Of a stretch of 64,000 nucleotides of DNA, positions 57,363-64,000 are shown in pieces; the stretch's first letter is position 1; every line of letters begins with the position of its first letter. Source of the DNA: Imperialibacter sp040222815 (GTDB lineage Bacteria; Bacteroidota; Bacteroidia; Cytophagales; Cyclobacteriaceae); the NCBI RefSeq assembly GCF_040222815.1, contig NZ_JAVKCH010000048.1:310001-374000 (forward strand). Reading direction: 5' to 3'. Under the pieces are notes generated by a model. It saw only the letters and a program-made list of their open reading frames with translations. It did no database searches and was not told where the DNA came from. A program made the translations under genes and the position numbers.

Positions 57363-60346
57363 GTGAGCAGCGAACATTTCTGGAGGAGATTGCCGATGCG
57401 CTCATTGCCGAGGGGGGCGAAGACCTGGGCAAGGTAAAACTCATTTTCCCCAACCGCCGGGCGGGGCTTTTCTTGCGCAGGGCGTTGGCAAGGAAGATCA
57501 ACAACCCTGTGTGGGCACCGGAGATTTACAGTCTCGAGGACTTCCTGTTTCAATACACCGACTTGCAAATTGCCGACAAGCTGACGCTGGTGTACGAAAT
57601 GTACAGCTCCTACCAAAAGGTCAACCCCGAAGCAGAGTCACTGGAGAAGTTTTTTTTCTGGGGCGAAGTGCTGGTTGGTGATTTTGAAGACATTGACCAA
57701 TACCTCGTGGAGCCTGATCATCTCTTTCAAAGTATCCAGACCCAGAAGGAGCTCGATGATGCTTTTGCTTACCTGGGCGACGAAGAGCGGCTGGTGATTC
57801 AGTCATTCTGGAAGAGTTTCATGCCTCAGGCCAAAGGTGATCAACTGCATTTTCTAAAGACCTGGAAGCTGTTGGTGCCTATTTATCAGGATTACCACAA
57901 GCGACTACAGGATAAAAAGCTGGCGTACAAAGGGATGGTATACCGCAGCATTGCCGAGGACTGCAAGGGCGATACCTTCGACCCAAAACAGGGCGACTCG
58001 CAGTTTTGGTTCGCCGGGTTCAACGCATTGACTTCCGCCGAGGAGGAGGTGCTGAAGTACTTTGTGCGGGAAACCAATGCCCGCATCTTTTGGGATATGG
58101 ACGACTACTATGTGCGGTCAGAGCAGCAAGAGTCAGGGCAGTTTTTCAGACAATACAAAGAGGATAAGCTGTTGGGCAAAACCTTTCCAGAGGAGATTCC
58201 GGCTAATTTCGAAAAACCGAAGGAGATTGATGCGATTGGCGTATCACTGGAAATAGGGCAGGCCAAATACGTGGGAGAGCGATTAGAGGAGCTGGCGAAT
58301 GACCCTGCCTGGGTGCCGGAAGAAACCGTGGTGGTAATGCCGATGGAACACTTTCTGTTTCCTGTGCTCAACTCGTTGCCAGAAGAGGTAAAGCAGGTGA
58401 ACATCACCATGGGCTATCCGCTGAAGGACACACCACTTTTTGGGTTGCTGGATGCGGTGCTCGACCTACGCAAGAACACGAGGACAAAGAGAGACGGCGA
58501 CACAGTCTTCGAAGCCTATTCCTACAGGGATGTCCTGGCGATTTTGAGACATCCATACGTTTTCTCCACGGTTACGAAAGAAGCAAGCAGCCTCATTTAT
58601 ACGATAGAAAAAGACAATATCATCTCACTGGATAAGGCCGATTTTGCTGATGCCGGAAGTTTTATCAGGACGTTGTTCTATTCGGAAGCGTCGCCGCTTG
58701 ACCATTTGCTTGCACTGCTGAATCTCTTATACGAATCGCTTCAGGAGATTCAGCCGGAGCAAGCTGACCTGGAACAGACTAATCTGGAGCAAGCTGACCT
58801 GGAACAGACTGATCTGGAACAGACTCATCTGGAACAAGCTAACTTGGAACAAGAATATATCATCAAATTCCATGAACAGTTGATGCGGTTGAAAATGCTA
58901 CTTGTGGGCAACGACACACCCGAGGTTACCCTTTTCCAAAAGCTGTTCCGAAAGGTGGCGCAGTCAGTGCGTATTCCCTTCAGCGGCGAACCACTCAAAG
59001 GACTGCAGGTGATGGGCGTGCTCGAAACCAGGAACCTCGACTTCAGGCAGGTCTTCGTGCTGGGTATGAACGAAGGCTACTGGCCAGCGGAGGCTGCTAC
59101 GCAGTCTTTTGTGCCCTACAACCTCAGGAAAGGCTTTGGTCTACCCACCTTCGACCAGCAGGATGCCTTCTACAGCTACCTGTTTTACCGGCTGCTGCAA
59201 AGGGCTGAGAAAGTAACTTTCCTGCACAACACCAGCAATGAAACCAACCTGAAAGGAGAGCAAAGCCGCCTGCTGTACCAGCTTAAGTATGAGACTGTAC
59301 ACGGCGAGCACATCACATACAAATCGCTGAGCAGCGACGTGGCCATCAGCGTGCCCCAACCGATCCTGATTCAAAAGACCGAAGAGGTGTTGGCGAGGCT
59401 TGGTGAATTCTTGGTAACGGATGATGAATCTTCAACTCACCAACGGCTGTCGCCATCTGCCCTTAACACCTACCTTGACTGCCGTTTGCGTTTTTACTTC
59501 CGCCACGTGGCCAGGCTCTACGAGCCCGAAGAAGTGCAGGCGGAGATAGACCCGGCCGTTTTCGGCAACATCCTTCACCATGCCCTGGAGTTTCTGTATG
59601 CCGATTTCATAGAAAAGAAAGGCTCCACGCAAATTGATAAGGCCGATTTTGATAGCATAAGAAAAGGCGTTCCGGGAGCATTGCAAAAGGCCTTTGAAAT
59701 GCACTACAGCCTGGGCACTGGCAAACAGTTCAAAGCCGAAGGAAGAAACCTCATTGCACAGTCGATTGCCCAAAAGCTAACGCTGGAAATCCTGAAGAAT
59801 GACGAAAACTATGCGCCGTTCGAAATTCTGGGGCTTGAGCTGGATGAGCTTCCGCTTGATTTTCAGCTAACGGGCGGGCGCAAGGTAAAGCTAAAAGGGA
59901 TCATCGACAGGGTCGACAGCAAAGAAGGCCTGGTGCGGGTAATGGATTACAAAAGTGGCGCAGACAATAAGGTTTTTTATGGTATCGAGACCCTTTTTGA
60001 TCGTGAGCACCCTAAACGAAACAAGGCTGCCATGCAAACTTTCTACTACGGCATGCTCTATCTCGACAAAAACGCCGTTGCCAAAGACACCAAAGTATTG
60101 GCTGGCCTGTATAACAGCCGGGAGCTTTTCAACGATAATTTCCAGGTAGAGCTTGAGCTAAAGGCGGATGGGGCGAGAGGCAAGGGCACCCTGGTGCAGG
60201 ACATCAGGTCTTTTATGCCCGAATTTGTGGGTGGATTGAAAACGTTGCTTGAAGAAATATTTGATCAGGCCACACCTTTCGGTCAAACTGAAGATTTGAA
60301 GAAATGTAAGAACTGTCCCTACAATTCGATTTGCCACCGAGACTAG
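57359..60346 (+). CDS. addB: AddB-like PD-(D/E)XK nuclease with iron-sulfur cysteine set
   Basis: A 995-residue protein, partner of the helicase-nuclease upstream. The N-terminal inactive-helicase part contains KLIFPNRRAGLFLRRAL. The C-terminal nuclease has LKGIIDRVDSKEGLVRVMDYKSG (Asp, Asp-x-Lys). Cysteine positions match the AddB [4Fe-4S] staple: one in NTYLDCRLRFYFRHV and three at the end in CKNCPYNSIC. A run of seven (A/T)(D/N)LEQ pentapeptides interrupts the middle at about residues 466-500; AddB proteins do not normally have this. ATG at 57359. A bidirectional terminator follows the stop. Confidence 0.88.
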   Translation: MSEQRTFLEEIADALIAEGGEDLGKVKLIFPNRRAGLFLRRALARKINNPVWAPEIYSLEDFLFQYTDLQIADKLTLVYEMYSSYQKVNPEAESLEKFFFWGEVLVGDFEDIDQYLVEPDHLFQSIQTQKELDDAFAYLGDEERLVIQSFWKSFMPQAKGDQLHFLKTWKLLVPIYQDYHKRLQDKKLAYKGMVYRSIAEDCKGDTFDPKQGDSQFWFAGFNALTSAEEEVLKYFVRETNARIFWDMDDYYVRSEQQESGQFFRQYKEDKLLGKTFPEEIPANFEKPKEIDAIGVSLEIGQAKYVGERLEELANDPAWVPEETVVVMPMEHFLFPVLNSLPEEVKQVNITMGYPLKDTPLFGLLDAVLDLRKNTRTKRDGDTVFEAYSYRDVLAILRHPYVFSTVTKEASSLIYTIEKDNIISLDKADFADAGSFIRTLFYSEASPLDHLLALLNLLYESLQEIQPEQADLEQTNLEQADLEQTDLEQTHLEQANLEQEYIIKFHEQLMRLKMLLVGNDTPEVTLFQKLFRKVAQSVRIPFSGEPLKGLQVMGVLETRNLDFRQVFVLGMNEGYWPAEAATQSFVPYNLRKGFGLPTFDQQDAFYSYLFYRLLQRAEKVTFLHNTSNETNLKGEQSRLLYQLKYETVHGEHITYKSLSSDVAISVPQPILIQKTEEVLARLGEFLVTDDESSTHQRLSPSALNTYLDCRLRFYFRHVARLYEPEEVQAEIDPAVFGNILHHALEFLYADFIEKKGSTQIDKADFDSIRKGVPGALQKAFEMHYSLGTGKQFKAEGRNLIAQSIAQKLTLEILKNDENYAPFEILGLELDELPLDFQLTGGRKVKLKGIIDRVDSKEGLVRVMDYKSGADNKVFYGIETLFDREHPKRNKAAMQTFYYGMLYLDKNAVAKDTKVLAGLYNSRELFNDNFQVELELKADGARGKGTLVQDIRSFMPEFVGGLKTLLEEIFDQATPFGQTEDLKKCKNCPYNSICHRD
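58754..58858 (+). repeat. Seven-unit 15-bp in-frame tandem repeat within addB
   Basis: Units at 58754, 58769, 58784, 58799, 58814, 58829 and 58844, each CTGGAACAGACTGAT-like, coding LEQAD, LEQTN, LEQTD, LEQTH and so on. Units alternate between AAGCT and AGACT versions. Length is a multiple of three, so copy-number change keeps the frame. The predicted structure is a short acidic helix between two nuclease-protein segments. Confidence 0.9.
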
Positions 60347-60358
60347 GTAAGTCAAAAT

Positions 60359-60388
60359 AAAAACCCCTCTCCAGAGGAGAAGGGTTTT
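60359..60388. terminator. Bidirectional rho-independent terminator between addB and the lipoprotein gene
   Basis: AAAACCC-C-TCTCC-AGA-GGAGA-A-GGGTTTT forms a stem of 12 pairs with one mismatch, with A-rich and T-rich ends, so it can stop transcripts from both convergent genes. It is 13 bases after the addB stop. Confidence 0.85.
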
Positions 60389-60390
60389 AT

Positions 60391-60417
60391 ACAACTAATA
60401 CTAATCAACCTAACCTT
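60391..60417. repeat. 27-base motif, copy 1, next to terminator
   Basis: The 27 bases ACAACTAATACTAATC... to CCTAACCTT are identical to 61967-61993. Both copies directly follow a terminator-like hairpin in the same orientation. On the minus strand the motif comes just after the lipoprotein stop codon and before the hairpin. Confidence 0.85.
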
Positions 60418-60422
60418 TATCT

Positions 60423-61391
60423 TTAGATGCCACTGGCAATCACATTGAGTGTCAATTGAACGCCGGCCTGTATCTTAACATTGTTGAGTAAGTTCGCATT
60501 AGTTTCGCTTTCAGCATCAATTATTCCATTAAGCTCCATTTCTCCGGCCTCATTCTCTATATATGAAACAAAGTGGAGCTCATATTCTCCCTCTTCGAGA
60601 AAATAGAAGCTAAAAGATTTTGTCAATGCGCCAAGTATCTCGGTCGAGGCAACTGCCTTTTTGAACTGAAGAGCTGCATTCTCATCAGTTTCCTGGCTTT
60701 CGTTGAAGCTACCTTTTTCATATGCATAAACTATGACCTTTTCGTCAGCCGCAACCTGGCCATCATAGTTTCCTTTTACGCTACCGGCATTGTCCTCGTC
60801 TGAAAATCTCAAGTAGCCATCAATGTCTGACTTGTTGACGAAACTGAAGTCGGATGCACTACCGGAGTCAGATTCTCTGATGAATTTTCTCAGGTCAAAG
60901 TCAAGCACAATGGTCGATTTGGCGTCAGCCATTACACGAGCCGCTCCGTTGAAGGTATATTCGCTTTTTTCGCCTGCGGTGCTTGCCAATTTGTGTTTGG
61001 TGCCGTCAGCCATCTCCACGTACGATCCGGGAGCATTTCCGTTTTCGTCCATTTCGGAGTCGAGCTCCAGCGTGATGTTTTGATATGACTTTGCGGTAAA
61101 TTTGTCTGTTGCAAGCACTTCAGTCTTTCCATTTTGGAGCGCCATTATGTCGATGGTCTTTGGGCCTTCAAACCCATCTACCACCTGTCCACCTACTTTC
61201 ACATTTGTTACGGTTACAAATACGGCTTCAATGCCATCATTGTCTGCCGGAGAATCGGTTACTCGAATCTCCATGCTGCCTTCACCCAGGTCTCCATCTC
61301 CCTCCTTACTACAGCTTGTAAATGCTAAAACACTTAATGAAAGAAGGCCGGTGGCCCACATTGACATAACTGAATTTTTTCTTTTCCACAT
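60423..61391 (-). CDS. DUF4382-domain lipoprotein
   Basis: A 322-residue outer-surface or periplasmic lipoprotein. It starts MWKRKNSVMSMW, then a hydrophobic segment ending in the lipobox LAFTSC (Cys26), then SKEGDGD, an acidic spacer that in Bacteroidota favours export to the cell surface. Residues about 38-180 form the DUF4382 domain (MEIRVTDSPADNDGIEAVFV, VTNVKVGG). The C-terminal region is rich in acidic residues. ATG 61391 is preferred to the longer frame from 61505, whose first 38 residues lack a signal and are AT-rich leader. Function of DUF4382 is unknown. Confidence 0.85.
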   Translation of the reverse strand: MWKRKNSVMSMWATGLLSLSVLAFTSCSKEGDGDLGEGSMEIRVTDSPADNDGIEAVFVTVTNVKVGGQVVDGFEGPKTIDIMALQNGKTEVLATDKFTAKSYQNITLELDSEMDENGNAPGSYVEMADGTKHKLASTAGEKSEYTFNGAARVMADAKSTIVLDFDLRKFIRESDSGSASDFSFVNKSDIDGYLRFSDEDNAGSVKGNYDGQVAADEKVIVYAYEKGSFNESQETDENAALQFKKAVASTEILGALTKSFSFYFLEEGEYELHFVSYIENEAGEMELNGIIDAESETNANLLNNVKIQAGVQLTLNVIASGI

Positions 61392-61932
61392 AGCTTTTAA
61401 TTTTTGGTTTACCCCCTTACCAACGAGCTCAAGCCGTTGTTGTTGTTGAAAAGTATTAAAAAATATAAAAATAGTTATATTTTTAGTGAAGTTCAAACTT
61501 GACACTTGCTATTATAAATAACTAAAAATCAGATTGTTATATCTTTTTATCAAGAAAAGGTACTAAATCATAAATTTTTTCGCAAAAAGGGATCAAACGG
61601 AAAAGTTGGGGAGTGATTGTACTAAGGAATGCCCAATCCGAATAACGTCATCTATATTGCCTCGGTGGCCGTGTCACCTGCCGCATGGAATGACCGGCCA
61701 CTCAAGATTGGGCTTGCAAGTCTAATTGTATTGCTGTTAATAAGCCCCATTAAGTGTGAGGGCAAGATCGCTCGCAATTCCGGTCGGTCGGGGGACACGA
61801 CCGGGGAAGCCTTTCTGATAGCCCAGGGCTAATCTAGCTGCCTTCGAATTTAACTATACCAAGTTGCTCCCAGATTTATTGCTTGATCCAAAAAAAAGTC
61901 ATGACAGATCCAACGTCAGTCATGGAAAATAA
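61392..61932. other. AT-rich leader and gap upstream of the lipoprotein gene
   Basis: 61392-61560 is very AT-rich and should hold the minus-strand promoter; CAAGTTTG (read on the minus strand near 61490) is one base off TAnnTTTG. The 67-residue frame at 61629 (+) matches nothing and is probably chance. Nothing else recognised. Confidence 0.45.
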
Positions 61933-61963
61933 AAAAAGTCCTCCCCAATGGGGAAGACTTTTT
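61933..61963. terminator. Bidirectional terminator-like hairpin, second copy of the motif pair
   Basis: AAAAAGTC-C-TCCCC-AAT-GGGGA-A-GACTTTTT, a 13-pair stem with one mismatch and A/T-rich ends. Stem sequence differs from 60359-60388 but the design is the same, and the same 27-mer follows three bases later. Confidence 0.8.
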
Positions 61964-61966
61964 ATG

Positions 61967-61993
61967 ACAACTAATACTAATCAACCTAACCTT
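61967..61993. repeat. 27-base motif, copy 2
   Basis: Identical to 60391-60417 and in the same orientation. On the minus strand it follows a short open stretch that ends in codons for NVPAMEYKS and a stop; this might be the tail of a tiny peptide or an untranslated RNA end. No gene of normal size lies between it and 62257. Confidence 0.8.
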
Positions 61994-62257
61994 AACTTTT
62001 ATACTCCATAGCTGGGACGTTCACATGAGTGAACAAATGGAATTCATATATGCTGTTTAACAGTTAGTCTCTTTTTGATTGCCTGCCTATTTCCAATTTC
62101 AGTGACAACCTACATGGCTCTAACGCAGTTGAGCTATTTATGTTATACGAAAAGTATAAAAAAAAATTAAATTATTCATATTTAAGAATAAATATTTTCT
62201 TTTGTCGGACAAGCGGAGGCTTAGCTGTTACAAAAGGATAAAAAACTATTTGAAGGT

Positions 62258-62653
62258 TTACTGGCGGCTGAGGCCAAAAGCCGTGATAAGCCAGCCAGCA
62301 ATAAAGAATAGGCCACCAAAGGGAGTAATAATGCCCGAATACGCAAGGCTGGGGGCCAGGCACAGTGTATAAAGAGAGCCGCTAAAGAACAGGATTCCGG
62401 CCAGAAAAGAATTGGCAGACCACCTGAAGTACTTGTTATTGAAGCGCAACTGGAGCAAGCCAACCACCAGCAAGGCGAATGTATGGTAGAAATGATATCG
62501 TACGGCAGTTTCAAAGGTATCGAACCGGCCAATTTCCAATAAATGTGGTTTGAGGGAGTGTGCGCCGAAGGCTCCGATGCCCACAGCAAGTGCGCCGAAG
62601 ACCGAAGCTACGATAAGGGTTCTTTTGGCATCCTTGTTCACTGAATCTGACAT
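62258..62653 (-). CDS. DUF423 (YgdD-like) inner-membrane protein
   Basis: A 131-residue protein with four hydrophobic segments. The family signature GALAVGIGAFGAHSLKP follows the first helix, with TFETAVRYHFYHTFALLVVGL in the second and ITPFGGLFFIAGWLITAFG at the end. DUF423 proteins are small integral membrane proteins of unknown function. It lies 40 bases downstream of the yggS gene on the same strand, probably co-transcribed. Confidence 0.88.
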   Translation of the reverse strand: MSDSVNKDAKRTLIVASVFGALAVGIGAFGAHSLKPHLLEIGRFDTFETAVRYHFYHTFALLVVGLLQLRFNNKYFRWSANSFLAGILFFSGSLYTLCLAPSLAYSGIITPFGGLFFIAGWLITAFGLSRQ

Positions 62654-62693
62654 GATTGATCTTCTGCTGGGTGGTGTTGTGACAAACTACGAT

Positions 62694-63377
62694 TTAGGCT
62701 GAATAATTCCTTTGACCAAAAATGGCACTTCCCACACGCACCATGGTGCTGCCTTCTTCAATGGCAAGCTGGTAATCACCACTCATGCCCATGGATAGTT
62801 CAGTCATTATTACTCTGGCGTGGTTAGCTTTCGATTTCAATTCTTCGAAAAGCGCCTTCAAATGGCGAAACTCCTTTTTAACCTGTTCCTCACTTTCCGT
62901 GTTGGTCGCCATGCCCATCAGGCCTACAATGCGGATGTTAGGTAGGCTGTCTAACACCTCCTGGCTTACCAGTAGCTTCACTTCTTCATCTGACAGCCCA
63001 AACTTGGTTTCTTCCTCTGCAATATGCACCTGAAGCAGGCAGTCGATCACCCGATTGGCTTTTTTCGCTTCCTTGTCGATGGTTCTTAGTAGTTTTTCGC
63101 TGTCCACACTATGAATCAGGTGAACAAAAGAGGCTATGTATTTAACCTTATTGGTTTGCAGATGACCGATCAAATGCCAGTGAATGTCTTTTGGCATCTC
63201 TTCATGCTTTTCTACCATCTCCTGCACCTTATTTTCACCAAACTCCCTTTGACCGGCCTCGTATGCCTTCATCAACAGACTCACCGGTTTTGTTTTGCTA
63301 ACAGCAACGAGCTTTGCTTTACTTTGATCGATGGTGCTTAAAAAAGTTTGAAGATTTCTGCCAATATCAATATCCAT
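62694..63377 (-). CDS. yggS: YggS/PLPBP-family pyridoxal phosphate homeostasis protein
   Basis: A 227-residue single-domain TIM-barrel PLP protein. Lys28 in VAVSKTKPV binds PLP; FGENKVQEM, WHLIGHLQTNKVKYI, MGMATNT and the closing ELSMGMSGDYQLAIEEGSTMVRVGSAIFG region are all family hallmarks. It buffers PLP in the cytoplasm and affects amino-acid balance when lost; no enzymatic reaction is known. The length is normal. A perfect TAnnTTTG lies 22 bases upstream of the ATG on the minus strand. Confidence 0.93.
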   Translation of the reverse strand: MDIDIGRNLQTFLSTIDQSKAKLVAVSKTKPVSLLMKAYEAGQREFGENKVQEMVEKHEEMPKDIHWHLIGHLQTNKVKYIASFVHLIHSVDSEKLLRTIDKEAKKANRVIDCLLQVHIAEEETKFGLSDEEVKLLVSQEVLDSLPNIRIVGLMGMATNTESEEQVKKEFRHLKALFEELKSKANHARVIMTELSMGMSGDYQLAIEEGSTMVRVGSAIFGQRNYSA

Positions 63378-63398
63378 TTTCTAGCGATTTTCGTAATC

Positions 63399-63406
63399 CA
63401 AAATTA
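63399..63406 (-). promoter_or_regulatory. Bacteroidota -7 promoter element for yggS
   Basis: TAATTTTG on the minus strand matches TAnnTTTG fully, 22 bases before the yggS ATG. The intergenic region (63378-63474) is divergent and must also serve the + strand gene, for which TAACTTTC (63441) is a near match. Confidence 0.5.
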
Positions 63407-63474
63407 ATCAAGGGAGTTACTGATTCCATGTTTTGTTGTGTAACTTTCTAATTAAATTCAATTGCTGCCGGTTT

Positions 63475-64000
63475 ATGGAGATAATAGGAAAGCTATTAAA
63501 GAAGGGAATTAGACTGAGGGAGAGTTTGGAGCAGGACTACTCGTTTCCGGCCGACCTTCAGAAGATGGAGCTGAGGAAGTTATTGATACAAGCCCGAGGC
63601 ACGGAATTTGGCCAGGCTTACCATTTCAATGAGCTTTTGACCAGTTTCAAACACAAACACAGCGACCATTTTTATGACGAATTCAAACGGAGTATACCCG
63701 TTCATAATTATAGTAGCATGTATGCCAACTGGTGGCACAAGCTGATGCAGGGGAAGCCGGATGTGTGCTGGCCGGGAAAGGTAAAATACTTTGCACTTAG
63801 CTCGGGCACTTCTGAGTCGGCGTCGAAGCACATTCCTGTCACCAAAGACATGATCAAGTCCATCCAGAGAACCAGCATCAGGCAAATTCTCACGCTGTCC
63901 AAGTACAATGTATCTGACGAGGTGTTTTCTGCCGGCATATTGATGCTTGGTGGCAGCACGCAGCTTCAGCGAAATGGGTCTTATTTTGAGGGTGACTTAA
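63475..64000 (+). CDS. GH3-family acyl-adenylating enzyme, N-terminal part (runs off the window)
   Basis: 175 codons from ATG 63475 to the window edge with no stop. The N-terminus is helical (LRESLEQDYSFPADLQKMEL), then RGTEFGQAYHF, IPVHNYSSMYANWWHKLMQG, and the adenylation P-loop-like YFALSSGTSESASKHIPVT (about residues 104-122). This is the pattern of GH3 auxin-responsive-promoter family proteins found in Bacteroidota, relatives of plant JAR1 that adenylate a carboxylate and join it to an amine. Substrate unknown. Divergent from yggS. Confidence 0.85.
   Translation, partial: MEIIGKLLKKGIRLRESLEQDYSFPADLQKMELRKLLIQARGTEFGQAYHFNELLTSFKHKHSDHFYDEFKRSIPVHNYSSMYANWWHKLMQGKPDVCWPGKVKYFALSSGTSESASKHIPVTKDMIKSIQRTSIRQILTLSKYNVSDEVFSAGILMLGGSTQLQRNGSYFEGDL

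Noticed and set aside
58754..58858. True pentapeptide-repeat (beta-helix) domain in AddB
   Set aside because: Only seven units, and the LEQ pattern lacks the central Leu/Phe spacing of a full right-handed quadrilateral helix domain of useful length.
61629..61832. 67-codon + frame between the lipoprotein and the second terminator
   Set aside because: No recognisable family, no ribosome site, and codon use unlike the neighbours.

Overview
The window reads as a chromosomal segment of a Bacteroidota bacterium, most likely of the order Cytophagales. The grounds are several TAnnTTTG promoter elements (432, 41526, 45713, 63399), weak AT-rich ribosome sites with frequent TTG/GTG starts, an UpxY-type NusG paralogue at the head of a polysaccharide locus, and families typical of that phylum (DUF4382 lipoprotein, haem-binding CxxCH proteins, GH3-like adenylating enzyme). 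The genus cannot be told from the sequence alone. No rRNA, tRNA or CRISPR array was seen.

459-46907 is one very large surface-polysaccharide locus, all on the + strand and largely translationally coupled (many 1-40 base overlaps). It opens with the UpxY-like antiterminator and a wHTH protein. It then holds: UDP-HexNAc dehydrogenase and epimerase (tviB/tviC type); a second epimerase and the wreck of a third; a dTDP-amino-sugar block (two FdtA-type ketoisomerases, GNAT, two DegT aminotransferases, hexapeptide acyltransferase); a Wzx flippase; two GT2 enzymes; a sulfotransferase; a formyltransferase, WecE and GT56 transferase set pointing to an N-acylated 4-amino-4,6-dideoxyhexose; WecB; a Wzy/EpsG-like polymerase; two tandem deacetylase-like proteins; CapA; asparagine synthase plus ATP-grasp; two tandem MBOAT + SGNH-like O-acylation pairs; three GT4 enzymes and an epimerase; and the initiating phosphoglycosyl transferase with a PglD-like acetyltransferase. 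Then comes an unusual block, KASIII - ACP - KASIII - SDR - SDR, which looks like a miniature fatty-acid-type elongation module dedicated to the polysaccharide, followed by NeuD- and YdcF-like proteins and a PglE-like aminotransferase.

The left flank (1.0-5.5 kb) and right flank (44.8-45.2 kb) carry striking noncoding tracts of an 8-9 base unit (TCCGAAC/TCTGAA variants), each beginning with an inverted core. They are absent from 5.5-44.7 kb. A four-helix-bundle (23S rRNA intervening-sequence type) gene sits between two such tracts.

47.1-52.4 kb is ordinary chromosome: a glucarate-dehydratase-like enolase-superfamily enzyme, two small haem-binding proteins, a DUF1801 protein, a small beta-rich protein and a TPR sensor histidine kinase. 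52.39-53.95 kb is a REP/RAYT element: a tyrosine transposase of the IS200-like REP-associated class with six two-hairpin REP-like sequences around it, lying next to a truncated copy of the 5' end of the addA-like gene. 54.05-60.35 kb encodes the AddA/AddB-like helicase-nuclease, with an in-frame 15-bp tandem repeat in addB. The right end holds a DUF4382 lipoprotein bracketed by two copies of a terminator-plus-27-mer motif, a DUF423 protein with a YggS-family PLP protein, and the start of a GH3-family enzyme that runs off the window.
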